This document shows, piece by piece, positions 1-10,183 of a stretch of 64,000 bases of DNA. The DNA lies in assembly GCF_009762775.1 (NCBI RefSeq), contig NZ_CP046401.1, forward strand, positions 372,001-436,000. The letters are read 5' to 3'. The stretch is from Maribellus comscasis. Lineage in GTDB: Bacteria; Bacteroidota; Bacteroidia; Bacteroidales; Prolixibacteraceae. Each line of letters begins with the position of its first letter. Within the stretch, counting starts at the first letter, position 1. The notes beneath the pieces were generated by a model. That model was not told the DNA's origin. It was given only the letters and a program-made list of their open reading frames with translations, and did not search any database. Position numbers and translations under genes: made by a program.

Positions 1-1
1 C

Positions 2-2650
2 CTTGTTTATGCTGCTGTTTTGGGGCACGTATTCGGGCCAAACGAGGAACGTGGCATTTATCGCTCAAAAGATGGAGGAAAAAACTGGGAAAAAATACTT
101 TTTGTAAGTGAAGATGCGGGCGCTGTAGACCTGGTTCTCGACCCATTTAATCCACTTGTAATTTATGCGTCAACCTGGAAAGTGAGACGAAAACCTTATA
201 CCCTGGAAAGTGGCGGAGAAGGTTCGGCACTTTGGAAAAGTACGGATGGTGGAGATTCCTGGCAAAACATCAGCGACAGTAAAGGACTCCCGCAAGGAAC
301 ACTCGGTATAATCGGCGTTACTGCATCGCCCGCAAAACGAAACCGGATTTGGGCTATTATTGAAGCGGAAAATGGCGGAGTATTTCGTTCCGATGATGCA
401 GGAAAAACATGGATAAAAACAAACGAAGACCGAAATCTGCGTCAGCGTGCATGGTACTACACCCGGATCAATGCCGACACACAAAATGAAGACATAGTTT
501 ATGTTTTGAATGTGGGTTTCTGGAAATCGAAAGACGGAGGAAAAACATTTGAATCAATAAGAACACCTCACAGCGATCATCACGATTTGTGGATTAACCC
601 TGAGAACAACAAAATGATAATTGGCGACGATGGAGGTGGCCAAATCAGCCTCGACGGAGCTCATAACTGGTCTACAATGGACAACCAGCCTACCGCACAA
701 TTTTACAGGGTTATCACCGATAATCATTTTCCATACCGGATTTACGCTGCGCAACAGGATAATTCAACTGTTCGAATCCAACACCGCAGTTTATCAGGTG
801 GAATTTCAGAAGATAACTGGGAATCTACTGCGGGTGGAGAAAGTGGTTTTATTGCACCCGATCCAAAAAATTCGGATATTGTTTACGGAGGGTCATACGG
901 TGGATATTTGGTTCGTCACAATCATAAAACCGGAGAAACGAGAATGATTGATGTTTGGCCTGACAATCCAATGGGTTGGGCTGCAAAAAATATTAAATAT
1001 CGTTTCCAATGGAATTACCCGATTTTCTTTTCCGTTCACGATAAAGATGCGCTCTATTGCGCTGCCAACGTTCTTTTCAAAACGACAAACGAAGGGCAAA
1101 GCTGGCAACAAATCAGCCCTGATTTAACGCGGAATGATACAACAAAAATGGAGTCGTCGGGGGGGCCTATTACCAAAGATAACACCAGTGTTGAATATTA
1201 CGGAACTATTTTCGCAGCCTGCGAATCTGCACTGGAACCTGGAGTTATTTGGGCCGGAAGCGATGACGGGTTGATTCATGTTACTCAAAATAGTGGTGAA
1301 AGCTGGGAAAATGTAACACCACCTGCCTCTATGATGCCCGAATGGACGATGATAAACAGTATTGAACCTCATCCTTATGAAAAAGGAGGTTTGTATGTTG
1401 CCGCCACTTCATACAAAAACGATGATTTTACGCCATACCTTTACAAAACGCTGGACTATGGAAAAACCTGGAAGAAAATTACAGATGGTATCCGGAAAGA
1501 CCATTTTACACGTGTTATTCGCGCAGATAAAACAAGACCCGGGTTACTTTTTGCCGGCACAGAAAGCGGAATGTACATTTCGTTTAACGACGGAGAATTA
1601 TGGCAACCTTTTCAATTGAATTTGCCTGTTGTTCCCATTACCGACCTGACAATAAAAGACAACGATTTAATTGTTGCAACACAAGGAAGAAGTTTGTGGA
1701 TTTTGGATGACATTACCACTTTGCAACAACTTACAAAAGAGGTAACTGAACAAGCTCTTATACTTTTCAACCAACGTCCTTCCTACAAAATTCTGGCTGG
1801 AAGAGGAGGAAATAACAGTGGCGAAAATCCACCATCGGGTGCTGTTATCGATTTCTGGCTAAAAGACAGAAACGATTCTACTTCAGTACAAATGGAAATT
1901 CTGGACAAAAACAAAAACCTGATATATACTTTTAAAAACAATGTTTTAGAAAAAGAATTAAAAGATAATCCGGCACTTGGAAAAATAGAAGTTGAGAAAG
2001 GATTGAACCGTTTTGTTTGGAATCTGCGCTATCCAGATGCCAAAGGATTTCCGGGGCTCATTATGTGGGGCGGAAGTCTGCGGGGGCCTGTGGCTATTCC
2101 CGGAGTATATTATGCAAAACTTACAGTTGACGGAATTTCTGAAGAAAAATCGTTTAGCGTTTTACCTGTTCCAAACTATAGTGCCACACAGGAAGATTAC
2201 CAGGCTCAGTTTGATTTTCTGCTTGATGTGCGTGATAAACTAACAGAAACACACCAGTGTATTTTGGATATTCGTGAAGCACAAAAACAATTAACCTACA
2301 TAAAGGAAAAGCTTGATAAAGAAGAAAATACAGCAATTATAGAACAGATAGAAACAATGTCGGCAAAGATGGACAGTATCGAAAAAGCACTTTACCAAAC
2401 CAAAAACAAAAGTCCGCAAGACCCGTTGAATTTTCCGATTCGACTAAATAATAAGCTCGCGGCTGTTGCGGGTATTGTCGCTTCAGGCGATGCACGACCA
2501 ACCGACCAGTCGATTGCTGTAAAAACCGAATTAACAGCCAAAATTGACAGGGAACTGGCTGCATTCAAAAAAATTAAGGATGAAGAAATTCCTAAATTGA
2601 ATGAGCAGGTTTGGGATGCTAAAATTCCGGCAGTGCAAATTAAAGAGTAA
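2..2650 (+). CDS. BNR/sortilin-like beta-propeller protein, 5' truncated by window edge
   Basis: The reading frame is open from base 2, so the start lies upstream; 882 residues are visible. At least eight Asp-box-like turns (SKDGGKNW, STDGGDSW, SDDAGKTW, SKDGGKTF, TTNEGQSW, QNSGESW, LDYGKTW and similar) are spread over the first ~540 residues, typical of a VPS10/sortilin-type or BNR propeller. A beta-rich segment (~600-720, ending in a FVWNLRYPDA-type stretch) and a helical, Lys/Glu-rich tail (~740-882) follow. Bacteroidota homologues are secreted proteins of about 1000-1100 residues, so perhaps 150-200 residues including the signal peptide are missing. They are often named glycosyl hydrolase, but the repeats prove only the fold; no catalytic residues can be assigned. 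The gene appears to stand alone, with a convergent helicase gene 92 bp downstream. Confidence 0.85.
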   Translation, partial: LVYAAVLGHVFGPNEERGIYRSKDGGKNWEKILFVSEDAGAVDLVLDPFNPLVIYASTWKVRRKPYTLESGGEGSALWKSTDGGDSWQNISDSKGLPQGTLGIIGVTASPAKRNRIWAIIEAENGGVFRSDDAGKTWIKTNEDRNLRQRAWYYTRINADTQNEDIVYVLNVGFWKSKDGGKTFESIRTPHSDHHDLWINPENNKMIIGDDGGGQISLDGAHNWSTMDNQPTAQFYRVITDNHFPYRIYAAQQDNSTVRIQHRSLSGGISEDNWESTAGGESGFIAPDPKNSDIVYGGSYGGYLVRHNHKTGETRMIDVWPDNPMGWAAKNIKYRFQWNYPIFFSVHDKDALYCAANVLFKTTNEGQSWQQISPDLTRNDTTKMESSGGPITKDNTSVEYYGTIFAACESALEPGVIWAGSDDGLIHVTQNSGESWENVTPPASMMPEWTMINSIEPHPYEKGGLYVAATSYKNDDFTPYLYKTLDYGKTWKKITDGIRKDHFTRVIRADKTRPGLLFAGTESGMYISFNDGELWQPFQLNLPVVPITDLTIKDNDLIVATQGRSLWILDDITTLQQLTKEVTEQALILFNQRPSYKILAGRGGNNSGENPPSGAVIDFWLKDRNDSTSVQMEILDKNKNLIYTFKNNVLEKELKDNPALGKIEVEKGLNRFVWNLRYPDAKGFPGLIMWGGSLRGPVAIPGVYYAKLTVDGISEEKSFSVLPVPNYSATQEDYQAQFDFLLDVRDKLTETHQCILDIREAQKQLTYIKEKLDKEENTAIIEQIETMSAKMDSIEKALYQTKNKSPQDPLNFPIRLNNKLAAVAGIVASGDARPTDQSIAVKTELTAKIDRELAAFKKIKDEEIPKLNEQVWDAKIPAVQIKE

Positions 2651-2742
2651 CATCTGGAACGGAATGCACTTTCCTAAAGAAAAAATATTGGCTTAACTAA
2701 TCTAAAAAATCAAAGCAGAATTTAGAAATTCAGCAAAAAAAT

Positions 2743-5688
2743 TTATTTAAACAAAGCAACAATTTCCTCTTTGCTAATTTTTTGAAACGGATTATTGGAA
2801 TTTATAAACTTATCGGCCAGCGAACTTTTATGTTCCTGTAGCTGCTGAATTTTTTCTTCGATCGAATCTTCAGTTATAAAACGATAGACAAAAACGTGTT
2901 TATCCTGCCCGATGCGGTGCGCCCGATTTATCGCCTGATTTTCCGCTGCCGGATTCCACCACGGATCAATGATAAAAACATAGTCGGCTTCGGTAAGATT
3001 CAGGCCTACCCCACCGGCTTTTAGCGAAATGAGAAAAATACGATTATCCGGATCGTTTTGAAAACTCTGAATTACCTCTTCACGTTTTGAAGTTTGCCCC
3101 GTTAACAAACTGTATTTCCATTTCTGTTTTTCAATTTTCTCCTGAAGCAATTCAAGGTGTTTCACAAAAGAGGAAAAAATCAGCACTTTATGATTTTCGG
3201 CAACCAGGTTTTCCAGCATTCTAAAAATCTCGTCAAACTTCCCGGAGCTTTCTTCGTTCTCTTTTTCCATCAGCGATGGATGATTAGCCAACTGCCGTAA
3301 TTTGGTAAGACCCTGTAAAATCACCAACCCCGACTTTTCCATCCCCTCTTTTTCAATATTCTCCAGAATGGTATTCCGAATTACAGACTTCTCGTGTTCA
3401 TACAGTTTACTTTGTTCTTTCGACATTTCACAAACACGTACCTGTTCAACCAGCGGTGGCAAATCTTTAGCAACTTCTTCTTTTTTACGTCGCAAAATAA
3501 ACGGGCGAATCAGAAGCTGCAATTTCTCTTGCTGCTCCTGACTTTTGTGCTTTTCGATGGGTGTAATAAAGCTGTTTCTGAAAAAAGCGAGATTCCCCAA
3601 AACTCCCTTGTTTAAAAAATTCATTTGCGACCACAAATCCGACAATGAGTTTTCAATCGGCGTTCCGGTAAGAACCAAACGATGCTGCGAACGCAGTTTC
3701 ATTACTGCTTTGTAGGTTTTGGATGTCGAATTCTTTATAAACTGGCTTTCATCTAAAATGATATAAAAAAATTCTGTTTTCGACAGTATTTCAATATCAT
3801 TACGAACTGTTCCGTAAGTTGTTAAAACAATGTCGTAGAATTCCGTAATTTTTCCCAAATCAACTGCCTTCTTACGCTGGATTCCAATATGTTTGTAAGC
3901 TTTTAAAGCCGGAGTAAACTTCCTGATTTCATTATCCCAGTTATGTACAAGCGACGTTGGCAAAACGATTAAACTCGCCGGTTGATTATTTTCTTCCTCT
4001 CCCGATGTTCCAAATAAATCGAGCTGCCCGTTATTTACTGTCGGGTCGACAACCTCTATCTCCTTCTTCCGGTTTCGTTTTAATTTTAATAAAAGAGAAA
4101 GTGTTTGTAAGGTTTTACCCAGCCCCATATCATCAGCCAGGCAACCCCCAAATCCGTTTTTATACAAATGAAACATCCACTGAAAACCTTCTTCCTGGTA
4201 TGCTCTGAGTTTTGCCTTTAAATTGGCTGGTAAGCTTAATCCTTTTGTCGCTGTCGCTTCCATTTTCTGAAAACGTTCCATCACCGATTTATCAAACTGC
4301 TGCAACCCGTTTTTCAGAAGCATAAAATGATGTTTCTCAAACTGCAGCTTTTCGCCCTGCCCTTTCGAAAAAGGAACCAGCCCTTTGTAGCGGGCAAACC
4401 ATTCATCGGGCAACACAGCTATTTCACCGTTTGGCAGTTCAAACTCCCGAATATCATTCAGAATATACTTTTTTAGTTTGATAAAAGGAATTTGGAACTC
4501 ACCAAAACGAACCGTTGCATAAACATCAAACCAGTCTCCTGAAGTTTTTGCCTTCATTTCAAGCTGCTGATCTCCGGTAAAATATTTCTTTTCCAAATTG
4601 CTCTGCGTGAAATGAATATTGTTGGCTTCCAGTTTATGCTTATGCCGGTTTATCCAGTTGACCAAAAAGTAAACCAAGTCGCTATGCTCAAACAACTCAT
4701 ATCCTTTGGGCAAAAAACTTCCGTTATTTTCCTTTAATCCGGCCTCTTTTAAATGGTTCTGAATTGTGTTTTCCCATACAAAATTTCGTTTTACTTTTTC
4801 AAAAACATAACTATCATTCCTTTTGTGAAGATTTACAGCTACTTTCCGGTTTGAATTGGGGAGAAACTTCTCATCACCATAATAAAAATGAAGCACAAAA
4901 CACGGCTCCTGTTTTAAATTTTTCTCCAAACTCAGCACCGCTCTTTTTTTCAAATCCTCTTCCAGAATTTTAAAACCCCTGGCAAAAACATCATTATCGC
5001 GGATGGTATTTAACACAAAACCGGAATAATATTTTTCTTCAATTGAATGGGGAACCGTCACTTTTTCCTTTTCAAAAAAAGGAACCATTTTTTTTGCATT
5101 AAATTCTTCAAAAACAATCAAACGGCTGCGGTGAATCATTAAACAAGGTTCGTTACAAATAATTTGGAGTTTTGAATTTTTCAGGGTAATTTCATTTTTA
5201 TCCAGATATACTTTTAACCGGTAATGTGTTTCTTTTTCAGTACGTTCAAAATAAAAAACCGGATTTGCAAAAACCGGCTGTACAAAAATCTCATCCTCAT
5301 CGTACAAATTGGCATATTTTGTTTCCTTCTTTAATAAACGTACGGGGCACAACATTAAAATTGAAGCCACCTTAAACATTTGTTTTTCAATATACGGAGT
5401 AACATTTTTTTCAAAATACCCGGGTTTAAGCGAAGAAAAAAATTCGGAAACACTTCCCGCGCGGGAAAACTTCTTTGTTAAATTTTCATCACTGTATTTT
5501 TCTATAATTCCAACCAGTTCTCTTTCGTATGGTTTAAAACTGTAGTCAGAATTATTCTCCAGATCGCGTGGTTTAATATGCCGTTTTACAGTATAAAACT
5601 GCTCTTCCTTTTCAATCAGATAAGGTACAAAAACACTTCCAAAATACCGGTGTTCGGTAAGGGCAATTATAAATTCGGTTTCAGCCAT
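2743..5688 (-). CDS. SNF2-family DEAD/DEAH-box helicase
   Basis: 981 residues. The first ~480 have no motif I recognise beyond the N-terminal extension common in bacterial SNF2 proteins. The ATPase core follows: motif I DDMGLGKT near residue 519, an LPTSLVHNW block, motif II DESQ near 648 (the DEAH position), motif III LTGTPIEN, then helicase C with KAGGVGLNL, DPWWNPAAE and the terminal NRAHRIGQ near 928. The family uses ATP to translocate on double-stranded DNA and remodel protein-DNA complexes. The gene is monocistronic, and no methylase, nuclease or other defence partner lies beside it, so a housekeeping transcription or repair role is more likely than defence (inference). The start ATG is at 5688. 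Confidence 0.93.
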   Translation of the reverse strand: MAETEFIIALTEHRYFGSVFVPYLIEKEEQFYTVKRHIKPRDLENNSDYSFKPYERELVGIIEKYSDENLTKKFSRAGSVSEFFSSLKPGYFEKNVTPYIEKQMFKVASILMLCPVRLLKKETKYANLYDEDEIFVQPVFANPVFYFERTEKETHYRLKVYLDKNEITLKNSKLQIICNEPCLMIHRSRLIVFEEFNAKKMVPFFEKEKVTVPHSIEEKYYSGFVLNTIRDNDVFARGFKILEEDLKKRAVLSLEKNLKQEPCFVLHFYYGDEKFLPNSNRKVAVNLHKRNDSYVFEKVKRNFVWENTIQNHLKEAGLKENNGSFLPKGYELFEHSDLVYFLVNWINRHKHKLEANNIHFTQSNLEKKYFTGDQQLEMKAKTSGDWFDVYATVRFGEFQIPFIKLKKYILNDIREFELPNGEIAVLPDEWFARYKGLVPFSKGQGEKLQFEKHHFMLLKNGLQQFDKSVMERFQKMEATATKGLSLPANLKAKLRAYQEEGFQWMFHLYKNGFGGCLADDMGLGKTLQTLSLLLKLKRNRKKEIEVVDPTVNNGQLDLFGTSGEEENNQPASLIVLPTSLVHNWDNEIRKFTPALKAYKHIGIQRKKAVDLGKITEFYDIVLTTYGTVRNDIEILSKTEFFYIILDESQFIKNSTSKTYKAVMKLRSQHRLVLTGTPIENSLSDLWSQMNFLNKGVLGNLAFFRNSFITPIEKHKSQEQQEKLQLLIRPFILRRKKEEVAKDLPPLVEQVRVCEMSKEQSKLYEHEKSVIRNTILENIEKEGMEKSGLVILQGLTKLRQLANHPSLMEKENEESSGKFDEIFRMLENLVAENHKVLIFSSFVKHLELLQEKIEKQKWKYSLLTGQTSKREEVIQSFQNDPDNRIFLISLKAGGVGLNLTEADYVFIIDPWWNPAAENQAINRAHRIGQDKHVFVYRFITEDSIEEKIQQLQEHKSSLADKFINSNNPFQKISKEEIVALFK

Positions 5689-5910
5689 TTTTTGCTTCCC
5701 GTTAACTTCTGTTTATTTTAAAAGTTTAAACTGAACAAAATATTTCAATCAAAAAGAACCTCAAATATAACAAGGAAAATAAAAAACGGGATGGACAAAA
5801 TCAAACCGGGAAGATAACTTAACAATTTAGTTTTTCTTTGAGAGATTAATTTCTGATTGAGAAAAAGCACAAAAAAGATCTATTTTTTACCTTTACAAAA
5901 AACAAATGTT

Positions 5911-6558
5911 ATGAAGGAATTATTTATCAAACAATTAAAAATAAATCGGCCTGTTTCTTTAAGTGAAGCAGAAAACCTGTTGGAAAAACAAACCGTTTCA
6001 AACTTTATCAGTACTGTAAACTGGGAGGAGTTTAGTTATCAACCTAAGGTTTCTTTTCGCATCGGCCACATTCAAAACGAAATATGGCTTAAATATTATG
6101 TAGTTGAAAAATACATTTTGGCAAAAGAAACCAGAACCAACGGCGATGTTTATAAAGACAGTTGTGTTGAATTTTTTATTTCTGCCGACGGTGAAAACTA
6201 CTACAATTTTGAATTTAATTGTATTGGAACAATTCACCTTGCTTTTGGTGCAGGGAGAGGCAACCGCAAATTTGTAGATCCGGAAATCATAAAAAAAATA
6301 GAAATTACATCTTCATTGGGAAGTCAACCTTTTGAAGAAAAAACAGGCAAATTTGAGTGGGAAATGATGATTCGGATTCCAAAAGAATGTCTTGCATACA
6401 GTAATATAAACTCCCTGAACGGATTAAAAGCAAGCGCTAATTTTTACAAATGTGGAGAAGATACTTCCGAACCTCATTATGTTACGTGGAATCCCATTAA
6501 AACTAAAAACCCGGACTATCACCGACCTGAATTTTTTGGGGAGGTTTTTTTTGAATAA
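5911..6558 (+). CDS. Carbohydrate-binding family 9-like protein
   Basis: 215 residues from ATG 5911. The frame is open to a TTG at 5857, but that would add an atypical 18-residue lysine-rich leader, so I prefer the ATG. The sequence resembles the CBM9-like beta-sandwich: a WLKYYVVE strand, a DSCVEFFISADGENYYNFEF block around residues 85-105 and a WEMMIRIPKE strand in the second half. Related domains bind sugars at the ends of glycan chains in secreted xylanases, but this protein is a stand-alone domain with no signal peptide or lipobox, so it is probably cytoplasmic unless the true N-terminus differs. It lies 45 bp before idi and may share its transcript. Ligand unknown. Confidence 0.75.
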   Translation: MKELFIKQLKINRPVSLSEAENLLEKQTVSNFISTVNWEEFSYQPKVSFRIGHIQNEIWLKYYVVEKYILAKETRTNGDVYKDSCVEFFISADGENYYNFEFNCIGTIHLAFGAGRGNRKFVDPEIIKKIEITSSLGSQPFEEKTGKFEWEMMIRIPKECLAYSNINSLNGLKASANFYKCGEDTSEPHYVTWNPIKTKNPDYHRPEFFGEVFFE

Positions 6559-6603
6559 ACCACACCATAGTCCTCAGGGTAATAAGTGTAACTTAAAAAC
6601 AGC

Positions 6604-7152
6604 ATGACAAAAAAAAGAGAAGATTTTGTAATACTTGTTGACGAAAATGACAATGAAACCGGGATTTCGGAAAAACTTGCAGCTCACCGGAAAGCGTTAA
6701 TGCATCGTGCAATTTCGGTTTTTATTTGTAACTCGAAAGGAGAATGGCTTTTACAACGCCGGGCTCTGAACAAGTACCATTCAAACGGTTTGTGGACCAA
6801 TACATGTTGCAGTCATCCGTTTCCGGGTGAAACGAATATGGAGGCAGCTCAAAGGAGACTGGAAGAAGAAATGGGATTAACAACCAACTTAACAGAAATC
6901 TTCTGGTTTAGGTATAAAGAATCTCTCGATAATGAATTAACAGAAAATGAACTGGATCATGTTTTTATTGGGTTTACCGATAAGCATCCAAAAATTAACA
7001 AAAATGAAGTAAATGAATGGCAATATTTGAGTTTTGATGATATAAAAGCCGATATAAAGTTCTATCCCGAAAAATATACTGTTTGGTTTAAAATGATTTT
7101 CGACCGGGTAAACAACGAACTCTCAAAATCAAATGCTCGTCAGCAGGACTAA
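6604..7152 (+). CDS. idi: Isopentenyl-diphosphate delta-isomerase, type I
   Basis: 182 residues, the normal length. It interconverts isopentenyl and dimethylallyl diphosphate for isoprenoid, quinone and carotenoid synthesis in the cytoplasm. The Nudix-like fold is visible: an R-rich WLLQRRA strand, the TNTCCSHP motif at residues 65-72 containing the catalytic cysteine and metal-binding histidine, RRLEEEMGL around 84-92, and ENELDHVF near 117 with the second catalytic acid. The ATG at 6604 directly precedes a conserved-looking N-terminus ending in VDENDNE. Its neighbours (CBM9-like, ppc) are not isoprenoid genes, so its position says little about its job. Confidence 0.95.
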   Translation: MTKKREDFVILVDENDNETGISEKLAAHRKALMHRAISVFICNSKGEWLLQRRALNKYHSNGLWTNTCCSHPFPGETNMEAAQRRLEEEMGLTTNLTEIFWFRYKESLDNELTENELDHVFIGFTDKHPKINKNEVNEWQYLSFDDIKADIKFYPEKYTVWFKMIFDRVNNELSKSNARQQD

Positions 7153-7258
7153 TATGATACCTGAAAATTCAAACGGGTTGGTACTCCCTCAAATTCCTTT
7201 TGAAACATACTTCCGGTACAATTGTTAAACTTCAGGACAAAAGATGGAAAATTATTTT

Positions 7259-7289
7259 TTTGATTCCTCTTTTTAGTGACGTATCTTTA
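7259..7289 (+). promoter_or_regulatory. Bacteroidota-type promoter for ppc
   Basis: TTTG at 7259-7262, 19 nt, then TATCTTTA at 7282-7289, matching -33 TTTG / -7 TAnnTTTG except for the last base. The implied start near 7296 gives a leader of about 15 nt to the ATG at 7312. Confidence 0.55.
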
Positions 7290-7311
7290 AAAGTGGCTTT
7301 AATTTTAGTTT

Positions 7312-10071
7312 ATGACTCAACTCGAAATTCTAAAAACCCAATTGGGGAAACCCTATCACGATCTTGAATTTTTACTACATTGTTTTAAAGAAGTTCTAAT
7401 TGAAAATAACGAGAATAAACTGGCAAACATTATTCCCTGGATTTGCGACAGCTGTACATACGAAAACATGGAATTTACGCAAAAACATTTCCAGTTGTTT
7501 TCGGTATGTTTTCAGTTGCTTAATTTGGCTGAAACCAATGGTGCTGTTCAAAACAGAAGAAAAACAGAAGAAAATAATAACCTGAATTCCATTAACGGAC
7601 TCTGGAGCAATAGTCTGGAAATTTTGAAAGAAAACGGGTTTTCTGAAAATGAAATCACAGATACTTTTAACGAGATTGAAGTTCAACCGGTGTTAACCGC
7701 CCACCCAACGGAAGCCAAACGGCCGGTGGTCATAAAAAAATACAGAGAGCTCTATTTGCTTCTTGTAAAACGCGAAAACTCGATGTATAACTCTTATGAA
7801 AAAGAGGAAAACCGAAATGAAATAAAAAAAATCATTCATTCAATTTGGCATATCGATGAGTATTATCGCGAAAAACCCAATATAGAAACCGAATTAGACA
7901 ATGTTATACACTACTTTGTTAACGTTTTCCCTGAAACGGTTGGTCTTCTAAACCGACGACTTTTACGGGGATGGAAATTTGCAGGATTTGACACGAACAA
8001 ATTGGTTCAAAAAAACGAATTTCCTCAGCTTAAATTTGGCAACTGGATAGGAGGAGACCGGGATGGTCACCCACTGGTAACAGCAAATGTAACAAAATCA
8101 ACCCTGCTAAAACTGAGGCTAAATTCTTTTTTGGTACTTAAAAATGAATTATTAAAACTGGCAGAAAATCTTAGTTTTTATATTGAATTGGAAAATCTTC
8201 CCGAAAAAATTTCCGATAGAACAAAGGAAATAATTTCAGAATTGGGAGGAGAAACCAAATCAAGTGTTACAGCTAACCGGCACGAAGCATACAAACTTTT
8301 TGTACTTCTGCTTATTCAAAAACTTCCGATAAATATTGGCAGAGCCCAGCTTTTTGAATTAACGGATAACAAGGGAAGTTATCGCCACTCGCATCAATTG
8401 ATAAATGATTTGGAAATTTTGCGAAATGCTCTTATTGATTCTGCTCACTCAAGTCTGGCTTACAACAATGTTAACGATACAATCCAAATGGTTCGTGTTT
8501 TTGGATTTCATTTGGCGGAACTTGATATCAGGCAAAACAGCAGTTACTACGAAAAGTCACTGGTACAAATTTATAATGCTTCAAAATCGGGTAAAGTAAT
8601 GCCACTTGAAATGGCTCCGGATGAAAAAATGAAGTTAATATCTTCAGAATTAAAAATTAACCGTCCGTTTTTACGCGATTGGGAAAATCTCCCCACTGAA
8701 GCCAAAAATACACTCGAATGTTTTAAGGTGCTGCAAAATCATATCTCGGAGTATTCCTCATTTGCATTGGGAAGTCTGATAGTGAGTATGACCCGCGATG
8801 TTTCGGATTTGCTGATGGTTTACATTCTTTCGCGTGAGGCCGGTCTTACCGTTTACGAAAATAACCTAACACTGAAACTTCCGGTTGTTCCGCTTTTTGA
8901 AACCATCGACGATTTAATTGCCAGTCCCAAAATAATGGAAGAATATTTCAGTTTCCCCGAAGTGCAGGACAGTTTGGAGTACCAGCAAAAAATAAATAAC
9001 CGCCGGCAAAAAGTGCAGGAAATTATGATTGGCTACAGCGACAGTAACAAAGACGGTGGAATCCTGGCCAGTTCCTGGTACCTGTACAAAGCTCAGAAAG
9101 AGCTCACCGAAGTTGGCAACAAATATGGAATAAAATTAAAATTTTTTCATGGCAAAGGCGGCTCTATCAGCCGGGGAGCAGGACCCGTCCATTGGTTTTT
9201 ACGGTCATTACCACATGGAACACTTTCCGGCAAATTCAAAATTACAGAACAGGGTGAAACCATCGAAAAAAAATTTGCGAACAAAATAAATGCTGTTTAC
9301 AATCTTGAATTGGCGCTGGCCGGTGATACCCTTAATACACTGCTTCATAAACTCGACAGAGAGATTGACAGCGAAGTAGTAGAAATTTTGGAGTTTATGG
9401 GAAAAGAAAGCTACATTGTGTACAATGAACTGCTTAACAACCCACATTTTCTTGAATTTTATCAACAAGCTACACCTATTGATGTTATTGAACAAAGTAA
9501 AATTGGTTCCAGGCCGGCAAGAAGAACCGGCAAACGAACCTTTTCCGACTTAAGAGCCATTCCATGGGTTTTTAGCTGGGGACAAGCTCGATTTCATATT
9601 ACCAGTTGGTATGGAGTTGGCTCAACACTGGAAAAGATGCAAAATAATTTTCCGGAGAAATACAACAGTTTAAAAAAACTAATCAAAACAAATCATTTTG
9701 TAAGATACGTTCTTACAAATATCGACACCAGCCTGGCAAGTACCGATGAAAGAATAATGAAAATGTATGCCGAACTGGTTGAAAATAAAAAAACAAAAGA
9801 AACCATTCTGAATCTTCTTTTAGACGAGTTGGAAAAAACACGAATCCTGATGCAGGAACTACTCGGACGACCAATGGAGGAACGCAGAAAAAATCATTAT
9901 TTTTCTACTGCTTTGCGTGCTGAGGCTTTAGATGTTCTGCATGAATATCAGATACGAAAAATGAAAAAATGGAGAAAAAACAATAATCATTCTGCTGAAG
10001 AAGATTTACTCCTTCAGCAACTGTTAATTTCGGTAAATGCCATTGCTAATGCAATGGGTACAACCGGGTAG
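7312..10071 (+). CDS. ppc: Phosphoenolpyruvate carboxylase
   Basis: 919 residues, close to the usual 880-930. It carboxylates PEP with bicarbonate to oxaloacetate, feeding the TCA cycle, and in Bacteroidota the succinate branch. Key motifs are intact: HPTEAKRP with catalytic His131, a GGDRDGHP block near 246, GYSDSNKDGG near 580, FHGKGGSISRG with His613, RPARR near 730, and a C-terminal MGTTG like the MRNTG end of the E. coli enzyme. It has its own promoter-like sequence just upstream and is followed by an unrelated oxidoreductase, so it is probably monocistronic. Nothing is missing. Confidence 0.97.
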   Translation: MTQLEILKTQLGKPYHDLEFLLHCFKEVLIENNENKLANIIPWICDSCTYENMEFTQKHFQLFSVCFQLLNLAETNGAVQNRRKTEENNNLNSINGLWSNSLEILKENGFSENEITDTFNEIEVQPVLTAHPTEAKRPVVIKKYRELYLLLVKRENSMYNSYEKEENRNEIKKIIHSIWHIDEYYREKPNIETELDNVIHYFVNVFPETVGLLNRRLLRGWKFAGFDTNKLVQKNEFPQLKFGNWIGGDRDGHPLVTANVTKSTLLKLRLNSFLVLKNELLKLAENLSFYIELENLPEKISDRTKEIISELGGETKSSVTANRHEAYKLFVLLLIQKLPINIGRAQLFELTDNKGSYRHSHQLINDLEILRNALIDSAHSSLAYNNVNDTIQMVRVFGFHLAELDIRQNSSYYEKSLVQIYNASKSGKVMPLEMAPDEKMKLISSELKINRPFLRDWENLPTEAKNTLECFKVLQNHISEYSSFALGSLIVSMTRDVSDLLMVYILSREAGLTVYENNLTLKLPVVPLFETIDDLIASPKIMEEYFSFPEVQDSLEYQQKINNRRQKVQEIMIGYSDSNKDGGILASSWYLYKAQKELTEVGNKYGIKLKFFHGKGGSISRGAGPVHWFLRSLPHGTLSGKFKITEQGETIEKKFANKINAVYNLELALAGDTLNTLLHKLDREIDSEVVEILEFMGKESYIVYNELLNNPHFLEFYQQATPIDVIEQSKIGSRPARRTGKRTFSDLRAIPWVFSWGQARFHITSWYGVGSTLEKMQNNFPEKYNSLKKLIKTNHFVRYVLTNIDTSLASTDERIMKMYAELVENKKTKETILNLLLDELEKTRILMQELLGRPMEERRKNHYFSTALRAEALDVLHEYQIRKMKKWRKNNNHSAEEDLLLQQLLISVNAIANAMGTTG

Positions 10072-10183
10072 AATAGTTATTATTTGACTCTTCAATTTTT
10101 AATATTAAAAATATTTCGTAGTTTCATTAGCCAATAACGAATCTGATTTTAATGCTAAACTATTAATAAACCTAACTTCAAAA

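Noticed and set aside
2..2650. Sialidase assignment for the BNR protein
   Set aside because: Asp-box-like repeats alone occur in many propellers; no sialidase arginine triad or FRIP motif is visible in the part present.
2743..5688. SNF2 helicase as part of a defence system such as DISARM
   Set aside because: No methyltransferase, nuclease, phospholipase or other defence gene is adjacent on either side.
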